A stretch of 64,000 nucleotides of DNA from an uncultured Saccharospirillaceae bacterium (GCA_947503895.1 CANNFT010000004.1:62001-126000); one strand, 5' to 3'. Counted from the first letter of the stretch, positions 11,352-20,083 are shown. Notes: a model not told the origin generated them from the sequence alone. Translations and numbers: made by a program.

Positions 11352-11905
11352 TATGGAACCTCCACGGTCGTGCTAAAGGCATTAACTTGTGAGTTCTCAT
11401 CCTGCGCAGTCCAAGACAGCGTGACGGTGTAATTCAGGCAATTGCCGGTTGTACCATCAACCGCGTTACACGCGGACGTCAACGTTGGGTCGACTAAAAA
11501 ATCAATGGGGTTTGTCTTGTTATAGGTTGTGGTATCAGCTTGTGAGCAGACCATGTTCCATTTATCAAATGTTGCCAACTGCGCAGAATTACAACTCGGT
11601 GTTGCTGTACTGGCGTCCCCATCATCTTCACACCAGTTGGCGGGTGGCGTGGCACAGGAGATGGTTGCATCCGGCACGATGTATTGACTGGCTTGAGCAC
11701 CCTCTAAATTAGATAGAATACGCCCTGCAAAGTCTTGTACAGCCCATACAGCTTGGGATTGCTGAGATGAGTCATTGGTGGCTTGAATGGCGGTTAGCTG
11801 CAGTGCGCCCATGCCTAGCAAGCCAATGGCCAAGATGACGGCCGTGATTAATACTTCAATCATGGCAATACCACGTTGAAGGGGAATCGCTGCATTTAAG
11901 GACAT
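11351..11905 (-). CDS. pilV: Type IV minor pilin PilV (distal-operon copy)
   Basis: 184 residues. Prepilin leader MSLNAAIPLQRG is cleaved before I in GIAMIEVLITAVILAIGLLG (Glu at +5). GALQLTAIQATNDSSQQSQAVW is the typical post-helix block of PilV. Several Cys pairs (CATPP, WCEDD, SCNS, SACN, NCLN) probably form disulfides. Overlaps the fimU end by 10 bases and the pilW start by one, so translation is coupled. Confidence 0.9.
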   Translation of the reverse strand: MSLNAAIPLQRGIAMIEVLITAVILAIGLLGMGALQLTAIQATNDSSQQSQAVWAVQDFAGRILSNLEGAQASQYIVPDATISCATPPANWCEDDGDASTATPSCNSAQLATFDKWNMVCSQADTTTYNKTNPIDFLVDPTLTSACNAVDGTTGNCLNYTVTLSWTAQDENSQVNAFSTTVEVP

Positions 11906-12417
11906 AAGGTGCGGCTCCTGCTGATCATTCCAGAAATTAATACGTTTAAATCGTAGCGCTGCTCACCTGTGCACTCATTTGAGTACATATCAAATCTCCC
12001 TGTGTTCTGAACTCGACCGGCAGGAAGAAGTGTAAGAGGATTAGCTTGGGTGTAATCACTAGAAGTAAAAATGGCTGTTAAGTTCAAGGCAGGGAATTGA
12101 CGTATTAACGTGGTGGTTTCAGTGCCATCGGCTGCAACATCCACTCTGTTGATGGCCCAGCCTGATGTCCAATCCGCTACGCCTGAGCTAACGTCATCGA
12201 CAAGAGGAGAAACTTCCACGCGGCTTCCCGTCTTTAAGGCTTCTCGACGCGCCATGGAGATGCTGTCTTCGAATAACTTGACGGTAGGACCCACCGACTT
12301 ATTGGCAAACAGCCCAGAAAAAGAGCCTGTAGCGGCGGATATAATAATACCCAATATGGCGAGAGTGACCATCAACTCAATGAGATTGAGACCGTATTGT
12401 CGGTTAAGCCTGCTCAT
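11896..12417 (-). CDS. fimU: Type IV minor pilin FimU (GspH-like; distal-operon copy)
   Basis: 173 residues, GspH/FimT domain. Leader MSRLNRQYG is cleaved before L in GLNLIELMVTLAILG. GPTVKLFEDSISMARREALKTGSRV is the helix typical of FimU/FimT. It ends NVLISGMISRSRTLCP, shared in outline with the second copy (NVLISGMIDIDRTTCP). Between it and the upstream fimT-like gene lie 58 bases without a clear terminator, so the two may be cotranscribed. Confidence 0.9.
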   Translation of the reverse strand: MSRLNRQYGLNLIELMVTLAILGIIISAATGSFSGLFANKSVGPTVKLFEDSISMARREALKTGSRVEVSPLVDDVSSGVADWTSGWAINRVDVAADGTETTTLIRQFPALNLTAIFTSSDYTQANPLTLLPAGRVQNTGRFDMYSNECTGEQRYDLNVLISGMISRSRTLCP

Positions 12418-12475
12418 GAACGCTCCCTACTAAATCAAAATTACTGATTTGATAGTAAGTTAGGGAGCTAAATCA

Positions 12476-13024
12476 TCAATTGTTACATCGTAAGCGGTTT
12501 AAATTGCTGTATGGGCGGTTGGAAGAATTAAGGTAATTTTTGTGGCGAACTCTGCCGTGTCGACTGAGTATCACTTGCTGAGAGAACTGGTTATCACCAC
12601 TCATATGGCAAAAAATAAGTGTATTAGCAGAGCCTAAACTAAACCCTTGGCTGTTAAAGCGAATAAAGGGCGCGCTGGGTCGAATATTGGAAAGCCAAAA
12701 GCCATTTTGGCTGTGAGCGTGTATTTGCTTGATTATGCTTTCATCTTCGTCGAGCGAGCCATTTAAGCGGTTTTCAATGAAGATGGAGAGCGGGGCGCTC
12801 CATTGGTTTGAGCACACGTTATTGATGAGGGGGCAAAGGGTGACGTGCTGCTTACTGGAAACCGCAAGCCCTCTGGCAGCATGCAGCATACCTTGCAAAC
12901 TTTTTACGGCGGTGTGACTTTCGTTTTGCTTAGTGGTGTTGCCAATGGTTGGAGCGGCAATTGAAATGATAATGCCTAGAATTGTCAGTACCACTAATAG
13001 CTCTAATAGAGTCTGCCCACGCAT
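12476..13024 (-). CDS. fimT: FimT-like minor pilin (GspH domain)
   Basis: 182 residues. The ATG at 13024 is chosen because AAGGAAG lies 4-5 bases upstream; an ATG at 13039 lacks such a site. Leader MRG precedes QTLLELLVVLTILGIIISIAAPTIG, so the residue after the cleavage Gly is Gln instead of the usual Phe/Met/Leu, while Glu at +5 is kept. QGMLHAARGLAVSSKQHVTLCPL is the FimT/FimU helix and strand block. It heads the downstream operon and has no counterpart in the upstream one. FimT-type proteins bind DNA in some species during transformation; whether this one does is not known. Confidence 0.8.
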   Translation of the reverse strand: MRGQTLLELLVVLTILGIIISIAAPTIGNTTKQNESHTAVKSLQGMLHAARGLAVSSKQHVTLCPLINNVCSNQWSAPLSIFIENRLNGSLDEDESIIKQIHAHSQNGFWLSNIRPSAPFIRFNSQGFSLGSANTLIFCHMSGDNQFSQQVILSRHGRVRHKNYLNSSNRPYSNLNRLRCNN

Positions 13025-13086
13025 CACGCTTCCTTGCATGAATAAAATGTGGGTGAAAGCTTATTGAACTTGTTAGAGATATAACA

Positions 13087-13139
13087 TTAGAAAAAAGTCT
13101 GACTGTCCGAAATGAATTGTTCGTCAGGCCTTTTTCTAA
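13087..13139 (-). terminator. Intrinsic terminator between the two minor-pilin operons
   Basis: On the minus strand GGCCTGAC and GTCAGACT form a stem around a 19-base loop that can itself pair CGAA/TTCG, followed by six T. The flanks TTAGAAAAA and TTTTTCTAA extend the inverted repeat. It follows pilE copy 2 by 22 bases, so the upstream operon should end here and fimT onward needs its own promoter or read-through. Confidence 0.75.
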
Positions 13140-13161
13140 CATTAAATGGCAATGGACTAGA

Positions 13162-13563
13162 TTAGTCCCATTTTCCGGTGCGCTCTCCTCGCGTATTGAT
13201 GGTGATGTTGCCACCACTTTTTGAAAGAGAATCTGTGGCTGTTATAAGGGCGCAATTGTTAGTATTCGTTTCATTGGCACAATTACCCACTGTGATAGTA
13301 AAAGCATCCCGTGCGGCCTTGTAGTTGGTGCCATATCCAAGATCATTGGTAGAGCTGGCGTACCGTTGATTCTGAACATAAAAGGTTTCTTGGGCTTGGA
13401 TTAAATCCAGCAAGACGCCTTTGACTTCGGATTGCTCTCCGCGAATAACATAGTCTCGGTAGGCCGGAGTTGCGACCGATACTAAGATGCCAATGATGCT
13501 TAGTACGATGAGCAACTCGATGAGAGAAAAGCCTTTGGACAGCGATGTGTTTTGAGGTCTCAT
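13162..13563 (-). CDS. pilE: Type IV minor pilin PilE (proximal-operon copy)
   Basis: 133 residues. Leader MRPQNTSLSKG, then [31 protein letters not shown]; mature N-terminal Phe and Glu at +5 are canonical. Two Cys (GNCANE, NNCAL) and the ending INTRGERTGKWD match PilE. Starts two bases after the pilY1 stop. It shares [13 protein letters not shown] / [13 protein letters not shown] with the copy at 5940 but has diverged clearly in the C-terminal half. Confidence 0.9.
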   Translation of the reverse strand: MRPQNTSLSKGFSLIELLIVLSIIGILVSVATPAYRDYVIRGEQSEVKGVLLDLIQAQETFYVQNQRYASSTNDLGYGTNYKAARDAFTITVGNCANETNTNNCALITATDSLSKSGGNITINTRGERTGKWD

Positions 13564-13565
13564 CT

Positions 13566-16500
13566 TTACATCCCTCCCGTACTAATAGTTGGTGTCATTT
13601 TTTGATTATCTCGCCAGTACAGCGGGAATACATCGCATAGCCCCAGTTTATTGCAGTCCTTAGGTGGCGGGACGGTGCAGTTTTCACCTTCGCATTCTTC
13701 TGGCTCTATCTGTGGTTTAAAGTCAGTGCCTGAAATTACCTGACTCGTGCCATCTGTACCGCGATAGATGACAGGCGTATTGGGGATGGAGCCGCCGGTG
13801 GTGAGGTCTCGATCCTCCTTCACGATGCCTTTTATGACATCTAACACATACTGTTTACCGCTACCAGAGGGTACGCAGGAGGCATCCTTGGTTTCGGCAT
13901 CTGGACTGCTGGCCGATACAGGCGGAATATAGCTGTTAATGTAAATTTTACGTTGATGTATGCGGCCTGCGGAGGTAATTTTTTCGCCCGTGCCCTTTAA
14001 TTTAAGATACCAACCTTTTTTATCCTTAAACGCTTTTTCTGCTTCCTTTTTGGTCGTCTCGTTTTCACTGTCGAGTGGGTTTCCTGTAATGTCATACAAA
14101 TCTGATAGGGTCAGCGTTGTGTATGAACTAGGCGCTTTAAACATTGCGCCATCTTTAAAAGCAAAGATTTTCTCATTTGTATTGACGTTTAATGGGTTGC
14201 TTCGATTGCCACTGCCCAGTGCGATGTAGTGATAGTATCCATTGTTCGCGTCTTTTACCGGTGAGACCGTTGGGCGGTTAAAGAAACGATGGCCAACAAA
14301 ATTGGCAATGCGGCCGCCTTTTGCGAAGTTTTCAGCGTTTACGGTATCTGCTGGTGGATTGATATCGATTCTGAAAATCTGACCTTTAATATCAGCCACG
14401 TATAAATAGTCTGCATATTTATCGCCATCAATATCGATCACATTGATTTCAGCTGGAATACTGTACTTCATTTCATCAATTTCCAGCCCATTATTCTTCA
14501 AGGCATCGCTGCTGGCCCACCACAAACGCTGCCCTGTTTTGGCATCAATCATGTAAACAGCATTACCCATCTGTTTAGTTGATTTTGCGAGTTCGTTGGT
14601 GTCGTCATTCACCGTGTCGTAACCGCCACCCATAAATAATACAAGGCGGTGACGGTTCCCTTTATTGCCTTCAGCTTGGCTTCCCCAGCGAATTTTTGTC
14701 AGTACAGGCTTTGACCAAGTTTGCGCTAGGCGCGCATAATCGGTCTCGCGGTCATTCGCTGTGGCGCTGGCACCGCCTTCTAAGGTAAAGCGTAACTTAG
14801 GCGAAGATCGATCGGTGGCATCTAGCCCATAAAAGTAATCACCACCTCGTCTGAGCCCTGCATACACATAAACATGCTCTTTAGCTTCGCCTTCTGCTAC
14901 AGACGGCTCGATCGTACCGTCTTGATCGGCGTCATTGCGCCAATAAGTGATCGGACCATCCATTCCATAGGGTTTGGTTTCGTTGTTAATTTCTGGGTTT
15001 TCATAATAGGTTTTCAAATTAGGGAGTAATTCTTTGGGTGCAAAAGCAAATTTTTCGGCACCTGTATTGCCGTCAACTGCGTAGAGTACGCCTAGGTTGG
15101 TACCAAAAAAGACCGTGGTGTCTGGGTTGGTTTGAGATCCACCATAACTTACCACCTGTGGTTCAGTGTGTATGGGGTCACCAATATAGTTATGGGCTTC
15201 AGTCGTTTTGACTGTGTCGGTATCTTTATTGACGTTAAAGCCTCTCGCCCAGCGATGAAACTTATCAAAGTCAGCATCGGTTGTGTCGTTGGGCCAGCCA
15301 TAAAGTGTTTTATGTTGGCTGTCGACACTGCTGAGCGTGGTGAGATCCAAGCCTGAATGGGTATTCGTAGGCGTGCTATTGTAACTGGGGACGGTTGGCG
15401 TTGTTAAATTAGTAAACAAATTTCTCGCCGTTGGATTCATTAAGTTGGCAAATCCTCCTAAGCTGACTTTCTTACCGTCAGGGTCTCCAGAGTTCCAGTA
15501 GTCTTTTGTGTTGTCTTTAAAGAAACCATCGGAATCAATAGCATGTGTTGAGCTGTTTTTACCTGAGACGTAAACCGTTTTAGGATAAGAGTCGCCTACT
15601 TCGGTGAATCTGTATTTTTTGAGATTGCCTTGCCAGCGAGCATTTTGCGTGGGCTGAAAAACGGTGTAATAAGTGTATTGATCGTGATGGGTTGAATTAA
15701 ATGCGCTGACGGTCACGGAAGGAGAGGTAAACGTTGTGCTGCTGTCTTGAATACGTTGGAAAATTGTACTTAATACCGTACTGAGTTCCGACGCATTGTC
15801 AGCACTTAAGAATTGTCCGCCACCTTGCTTGGCGGTAGATTTCAATAGCTCTATACCATCCTCTAATCCAAATCCACCGATGGTGTAAGTTGAAATAAAC
15901 TGCTCACCTTTTGTCGGTGTTTGATTTACATTATTTAAGTAAAAGGCCAGCTCATCCATGCAGCCTCCACTGCCTGAACAATCGTCCTCTAAGTTCTCTT
16001 TGTCAAACGCCGCTTTGGCTTCGGTGGATAAATGATCCTCTGAAACTAACGTTTGGATGTCGCTATTGGCACTGGTGTCACTGGTGGGTTCGCCATCTGT
16101 AAATAAAATAATGCTATTTTTTTGGCAGGTGGCGAAAGGAGACTTATAAGATGTACCATCAAACGCTGATGCGACCCCTTGTTTTCGTGTGCCTGCATCA
16201 AACTCTGGAGATTGACCTGTGTAGTAACGGTAAGCCTCGTAAAAAGTTTCAGATAACGGCGTGCTTCCACCTGGACCGTAGTCATTTAGTTTTGAAGTTA
16301 TATTGACTTTACTGGTTTTGACATCGTTTACTGAAACACCGACATAACCACCTTCTGAATTTACTGAATCAAATCGCATTAGCCCTAAGTTGACGTTTTC
16401 TAATTTACCTAAAAGGTTGGTCAAGGTTTCTTTGGTGACATCCCAACGAGAGCGGAATGTGTTTGAATTATGCTTAGGTAGGCTTTTCCAATGTAGTTCA

Positions 16501-16922
16501 TGCGCATATTCGCCAGAATAGATGGTATACTTGTTGGTAGTGTACTCCCAAATACAAGAGTACTTTCCCCTTACTTCTCCCACCCAAAAACTTCGATTCC
16601 CATCCCGATTAACTTTATTGAGGTTGTTGTTGCAATCTTCATGAAATGCCATCTCAATGAAATTTTTGGAGCCATCATTGTTTGTTGTTATGCGGTAGTA
16701 TGAGCTTCTATTAACGCTGGAACCATCTGGCGCGACGTAAGTTTCATTTTCATCATATGCTACAACTGGCCATGCCATACTTCCTGATGTGTCCAACACA
16801 AACAATACATTAGATTTAATCGTATTGTTTTTGTTTTGTGCAAAATAAATTTCTTGGTCGTCCGCTAATGCCATTTGGGCACTGGTCATACAGATAAGAA
16901 ATTGAATAATTCTTTTTATCAT
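13566..16922 (-). CDS. pilY1: PilY1-type pilus tip adhesin/assembly protein (proximal-operon copy)
   Basis: 1118 residues with signal peptide (cleaved near [10 protein letters not shown]), vWA domain with MIDAS DTSGS at residues 44-48 and ILFTDGEP, and the C-terminal PilC-type propeller with VIDIDGDKYADYLYVAD. A calcium-loop-like NDADQDG segment is seen. AAGGAGG five bases before the ATG at 16922 fixes the start over a GTG one codon earlier. Both paralogues begin the mature protein with DDQEIYF and end with PLYWR-N. Cys-containing tails differ: this one has ECEGENC and DCNKLGLC. Confidence 0.93.
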   Translation of the reverse strand: MIKRIIQFLICMTSAQMALADDQEIYFAQNKNNTIKSNVLFVLDTSGSMAWPVVAYDENETYVAPDGSSVNRSSYYRITTNNDGSKNFIEMAFHEDCNNNLNKVNRDGNRSFWVGEVRGKYSCIWEYTTNKYTIYSGEYAHELHWKSLPKHNSNTFRSRWDVTKETLTNLLGKLENVNLGLMRFDSVNSEGGYVGVSVNDVKTSKVNITSKLNDYGPGGSTPLSETFYEAYRYYTGQSPEFDAGTRKQGVASAFDGTSYKSPFATCQKNSIILFTDGEPTSDTSANSDIQTLVSEDHLSTEAKAAFDKENLEDDCSGSGGCMDELAFYLNNVNQTPTKGEQFISTYTIGGFGLEDGIELLKSTAKQGGGQFLSADNASELSTVLSTIFQRIQDSSTTFTSPSVTVSAFNSTHHDQYTYYTVFQPTQNARWQGNLKKYRFTEVGDSYPKTVYVSGKNSSTHAIDSDGFFKDNTKDYWNSGDPDGKKVSLGGFANLMNPTARNLFTNLTTPTVPSYNSTPTNTHSGLDLTTLSSVDSQHKTLYGWPNDTTDADFDKFHRWARGFNVNKDTDTVKTTEAHNYIGDPIHTEPQVVSYGGSQTNPDTTVFFGTNLGVLYAVDGNTGAEKFAFAPKELLPNLKTYYENPEINNETKPYGMDGPITYWRNDADQDGTIEPSVAEGEAKEHVYVYAGLRRGGDYFYGLDATDRSSPKLRFTLEGGASATANDRETDYARLAQTWSKPVLTKIRWGSQAEGNKGNRHRLVLFMGGGYDTVNDDTNELAKSTKQMGNAVYMIDAKTGQRLWWASSDALKNNGLEIDEMKYSIPAEINVIDIDGDKYADYLYVADIKGQIFRIDINPPADTVNAENFAKGGRIANFVGHRFFNRPTVSPVKDANNGYYHYIALGSGNRSNPLNVNTNEKIFAFKDGAMFKAPSSYTTLTLSDLYDITGNPLDSENETTKKEAEKAFKDKKGWYLKLKGTGEKITSAGRIHQRKIYINSYIPPVSASSPDAETKDASCVPSGSGKQYVLDVIKGIVKEDRDLTTGGSIPNTPVIYRGTDGTSQVISGTDFKPQIEPEECEGENCTVPPPKDCNKLGLCDVFPLYWRDNQKMTPTISTGGM

Positions 16923-16935
16923 CACGCCCTCCTTA

Positions 16936-17256
16936 TTAGTAATAAATTTGCAATATAGATGTTGAATCGTTTTCGATTAAAATGGCACTTTCTGCACTGC
17001 TCTGATAGCGGTCTAAAAAATGTTGTAAGGAACTGGGTTTTCCATTGTGTAAATATCGAGTGTTAATATCAAAATAGTAGAATTTTGAGCTACATTTTTT
17101 GCACTTATTAGGGGTCAGCTGTCCTCGTTTTGAAGTGTCATAATACTCAACTTCCATGCCTTCAAAACTGACTAAGTTACTGGGTGTAATGTATTTAGCA
17201 CTAAACGAATGCATGCTTACTAGACAGAGAAGTGTCGATAAAATTAAATTTTTCAT
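16936..17256 (-). CDS. Small secreted CxxC protein between pilX and pilY1 (copy 2)
   Basis: 106 residues. Signal peptide MKNLILSTLLCLVSMHSFSA, then GMEVEYYDTSKRGQLTPNKC, a CKKC pair, YYFDINTRYLHNGKPSSL and a terminal YY. The pattern VEYY-S-GQLTP-CxxC-Y-FD-NT-GKPS-L is common to this gene and the one at 9708. Starts one base after the pilX stop and ends 13 bases before pilY1. Function unknown; retention in both operons suggests it works with PilY1 or PilX. Confidence 0.8.
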   Translation of the reverse strand: MKNLILSTLLCLVSMHSFSAKYITPSNLVSFEGMEVEYYDTSKRGQLTPNKCKKCSSKFYYFDINTRYLHNGKPSSLQHFLDRYQSSAESAILIENDSTSILQIYY

Positions 17257-17257
17257 A

Positions 17258-17728
17258 TTATTCTTTATCTTCCTGTGAGTTTGGATCACGTAATGACACC
17301 ACGCCGACACCGTAAGTGTGATTGGCTAATGCATGTTTATAGGTTGCAGAAGTGTGCATTTCGTAAAGTGTGACAATGATTTGAGATGCCACATCTGCTT
17401 CATAGCCAATCGAGGCGGCCGGCACGTCGTGCATGTGGTCGCCTTGGATGCTGAATGTACCGTTATCAAGCGCCGTGCTGTTGGTGAGCGCAAAGGTTGC
17501 GGTTGTGTCTCTATGGGCGACAAAATCACTTCCTTGAAGGGCGTTTTGCTCGCGAATTTCTTTTTTTGCGCCAGACTCTGAAATATGTTTCGCTCTCAGG
17601 TTCATTAAGCTGTTTGAAACCATGCGCATTTGCATGCCAGAGGATTCCATGTTGTACGTAGCAATTAATGTCACGATGGAAAGCAAAATAATAGAAATAA
17701 GCAGCGTGTTGCCTTTTTGATTTTGCAT
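17258..17728 (-). CDS. pilX: Type IV minor pilin PilX-like (proximal-operon copy)
   Basis: 156 residues. MQNQKGNTLLISIILLSIVTLIATYNMESSGMQMRM: prepilin-like cleavage after Gly6 and no Glu at +5 (Ile instead), as in the paralogue at 10019. C-terminal block HALANHTYGVGVVSLRDPNSQ parallels QASHTYGVAVSMPSDPNTQ of copy 1. Starts 12 bases after the pilW end. Confidence 0.87.
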   Translation of the reverse strand: MQNQKGNTLLISIILLSIVTLIATYNMESSGMQMRMVSNSLMNLRAKHISESGAKKEIREQNALQGSDFVAHRDTTATFALTNSTALDNGTFSIQGDHMHDVPAASIGYEADVASQIIVTLYEMHTSATYKHALANHTYGVGVVSLRDPNSQEDKE

Positions 17729-17740
17729 ACTTAGCCCCTA

Positions 17741-18613
17741 TTATAGTTGCGCATTAACAAGTGAAATGGTGGAAGAAAACGTATGGCGAATTCTTGTGTC
17801 TTTAATTGACAATTTTTCATTTAAAACAAAGTAGGTTCGGCCTTCATCTTGCAGCGGTCTCGATTGCGGGTCTTGATCACTGCTGACCAGCACGCCTATT
17901 TTTAATGAGCGAACGAGGTTGTGATCAATGGTGTCATTGAGTGTCACGTAGCGGCTAGGTTGCGCGTCATCGTCGCTGGCGGCCAGTCCGACCAATACTT
18001 GAAAAGACTCGACATTGGTTAAAATCGCTTGGGCGCCAATTACTTGGCCAGCGCTGTTTTTTTGCCAGCCAGAGTCTGCAACAGACGTTGAAATGGGGTT
18101 ATGATCATACACTTGGCAAACTAACTCATTCTCAGCATTTACCCAGAAAACGTTTACGACATGTTGTGGTTCTCCGGTATTCACATCTTCGCTTAAGATC
18201 GCACCACCCAAACAATCTTCGCCTTGGTGCTTTTCTGAGGCGGAAAATTTAATTGCCAATCGATCACCGCGTGTACCATTTACGTTGTCTTTTGAGCAGG
18301 CTTCCGCTTCTTCGCCACCACTACAGGTGATTTCTTTTGCGTAGGAATTGTCTTGAAGAAATAATAAATTTGGTGGTTGACGTTTTCCAAAATCGGGGAA
18401 GTAGCCTGCCATTTCAATTTGACCGCCAATGAAGTCCATGGCGAATCGTCCCGCCTCTTGATTGCGACTCATGCCGTCGGTCAAATCGACAGTTTTATTC
18501 GTGGATATAAATAAATTCATGATGGCCATCATGATGAGTGAACCGATGAGCATTGCGATCATCAGCTCAACGAGGCTAAAGCCTTTTTGTAAATGATTCA
18601 TAGTCGGCTTCAT
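17741..18613 (-). CDS. pilW: Type IV minor pilin PilW (proximal-operon copy)
   Basis: 290 residues. The ATG at 18613 overlaps the pilV stop (ATGA); an ATG at 18601 would give a shorter leader, MNHLQKG. Cleavage before F in GFSLVELMIAMLIGSLIMMAIM, Glu at +5. SRNQEAGRFAMDF, GDRLAIKFSASEKHQGEDC, HVVNVFWVNAENELVCQVYDHNP and SLKIGVLVSS align block by block with the copy at 10503. Confidence 0.92.
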   Translation of the reverse strand: MKPTMNHLQKGFSLVELMIAMLIGSLIMMAIMNLFISTNKTVDLTDGMSRNQEAGRFAMDFIGGQIEMAGYFPDFGKRQPPNLLFLQDNSYAKEITCSGGEEAEACSKDNVNGTRGDRLAIKFSASEKHQGEDCLGGAILSEDVNTGEPQHVVNVFWVNAENELVCQVYDHNPISTSVADSGWQKNSAGQVIGAQAILTNVESFQVLVGLAASDDDAQPSRYVTLNDTIDHNLVRSLKIGVLVSSDQDPQSRPLQDEGRTYFVLNEKLSIKDTRIRHTFSSTISLVNAQL

Positions 18614-19218
18614 TGCACTTCAACCTCCATACTGAGTGAGTATTCTCGTTTATTGGAGGCAGATTGACGGGCTTGATTGTGAGCTAACCAAGTGACGCTT
18701 AGGCTATACCGTTCGCAGTAATTGGTTGTGCCATTGTTGGTAATGCACGCAACGTTCATCGTGGGAGAAGCAAGGTAGTCAATGGGAGAAGTTCGGCTAA
18801 AGCCTTCACTGTTAGTCGGTTTGGTTGGAGAGCAAGCCGTTGTCCACGTATCGTATGCACTGAGCTGTGTTGCGTTGCAGAAGCTAGCTATCGTTGTGCT
18901 GGATTGCGCCCTATCTGAAATGAGGTCGCTACCACAGGCGACGGCGGGTGGATTTGCGCAAAGGGCAGTGGAGTCGCTGAATTCATATTGTTTAAGTTTG
19001 GCCCCTTCGGGATTGGCCCTTATTTTTCCAGCTAAATCTTCAAGCACCCATATCGCTTGCGAGTGTTGTGAAGCGTCATTGGTGGCTTGTACAGATTTTA
19101 CTTGTAAGGCAGCCATGCCCAATAAACCAATCGCCATGACGACCACGGTAACCAGTACTTCGATCATGGCGATACCGGATTGCGATGTTAGGCTGCTTTT
19201 CTTCGGTTGCTTGATCAT
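18610..19218 (-). CDS. pilV: Type IV minor pilin PilV (proximal-operon copy)
   Basis: 202 residues from the ATG at 19218, which overlaps the fimU stop as ATGA; an earlier TTG is less likely. Leader to Gly of SQSG, then IAMIEVLVTVVVMAIGLLGMAALQVKSVQATNDASQHSQAIW. Several Cys pairs as in copy 1. Coupled to fimU and pilW by four-base overlaps on both sides. Confidence 0.9.
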   Translation of the reverse strand: MIKQPKKSSLTSQSGIAMIEVLVTVVVMAIGLLGMAALQVKSVQATNDASQHSQAIWVLEDLAGKIRANPEGAKLKQYEFSDSTALCANPPAVACGSDLISDRAQSSTTIASFCNATQLSAYDTWTTACSPTKPTNSEGFSRTSPIDYLASPTMNVACITNNGTTNYCERYSLSVTWLAHNQARQSASNKREYSLSMEVEVQ

Positions 19219-19724
19219 GGGCAAGTGGTCCTATCGATATCAATCATTCCTGAAATGAGTACGTTTAATTGATATCGATTATTACCTGTACAGTTAGGCA
19301 TTCGAATATCAATTGTTCCGATGCTTTGCGCTCGCCCTGATGGCTCCATAATGAGCTGAGTGGAAGCGGACCCTAAATTTATAAAAGTGCTATTGAAAAT
19401 AGTTCGGTTTGGTAAGCCTGTGTGTTCACGAAGGGTGGGAATACTTTTATTTTGGGTTTTATTGGGGTTCAGAACATTCACACGCCATCCTTGCGCCCAA
19501 TCTGCACCGGTAATAGGAATGACTTGCACCGGCACACCACGTGTGATGGCTTCGCTGCGAGCAAGGGTAATGGATTCTTCAAGTGCTTTAACGGTAGGCG
19601 CTGCGCTGTTATTGGCGGTCGTGCTTGAAAAGCCGTTAGCAGCCATGCCAATGAAAATGGCAATAATAGAGGTGACCACCATGAGTTCAATCAAGGTGAA
19701 ACCCTGTTGTTTATTGTAAAGCAT
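19215..19724 (-). CDS. fimU: Type IV minor pilin FimU (proximal-operon copy)
   Basis: 169 residues from the ATG at 19724 (MLYNKQQG leader, cleavage before F in GFTLIELMVVTSII). The frame stays open for 55 codons upstream but that stretch is not pilin-like. APTVKALEESITLARSEAITRGVPV and the ending RYQLNVLISGMIDIDRTTCP identify the family. First gene of the proximal operon; no fimT precedes it. GGAAG lies about 10 bases upstream. Confidence 0.9.
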   Translation of the reverse strand: MLYNKQQGFTLIELMVVTSIIAIFIGMAANGFSSTTANNSAAPTVKALEESITLARSEAITRGVPVQVIPITGADWAQGWRVNVLNPNKTQNKSIPTLREHTGLPNRTIFNSTFINLGSASTQLIMEPSGRAQSIGTIDIRMPNCTGNNRYQLNVLISGMIDIDRTTCP

Positions 19725-20083
19725 GTGTGACAACTTCCGCTGTAAATTATTTCCCTTGAGGAAAAGTAAGAATGTGAATAGCAATTTGTCAGTAGTCTTT
19801 TTTCCAAATGAGTCTTCAATTTGGCTGCTACTTTTTTGTGCGCAAAGTCTCTCACTTTTGACAAATCTTGTCACTCGCATATAGAGCATTGGGTCACAAT
19901 ATTTGCACGTTTACATAACATTACTTGATATTTTCATGAGTTGGGAATGAAAAAAGCAAGATGAATAACGGACGATTTGAATATTTTTCGTATTGAGTTA
20001 GCGCTCTGTTCTGATTTAAATGATGATCAAAAAGAGCGCTGTGAGGTGGGGGTGGAGCAGAGTGAATGTTTATGGCAAATCGA
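19725..20083. other. Intergenic region upstream of the minor-pilin operons
   Basis: About 360 bases between pilR and fimU, where the promoter of the proximal operon must lie; I cannot place it firmly. A perfect AGCGCTC/GAGCGCT inverted repeat spans 20000-20040 just after the pilR stop but lacks a T-tract on either side. A plus-strand sigma70-like signal, TTGACA with 16-bp spacing to TATAGA (19858-19885), points toward the pilR 3' end. No -24/-12 sigma54 promoter was recognised. Confidence 0.4.
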
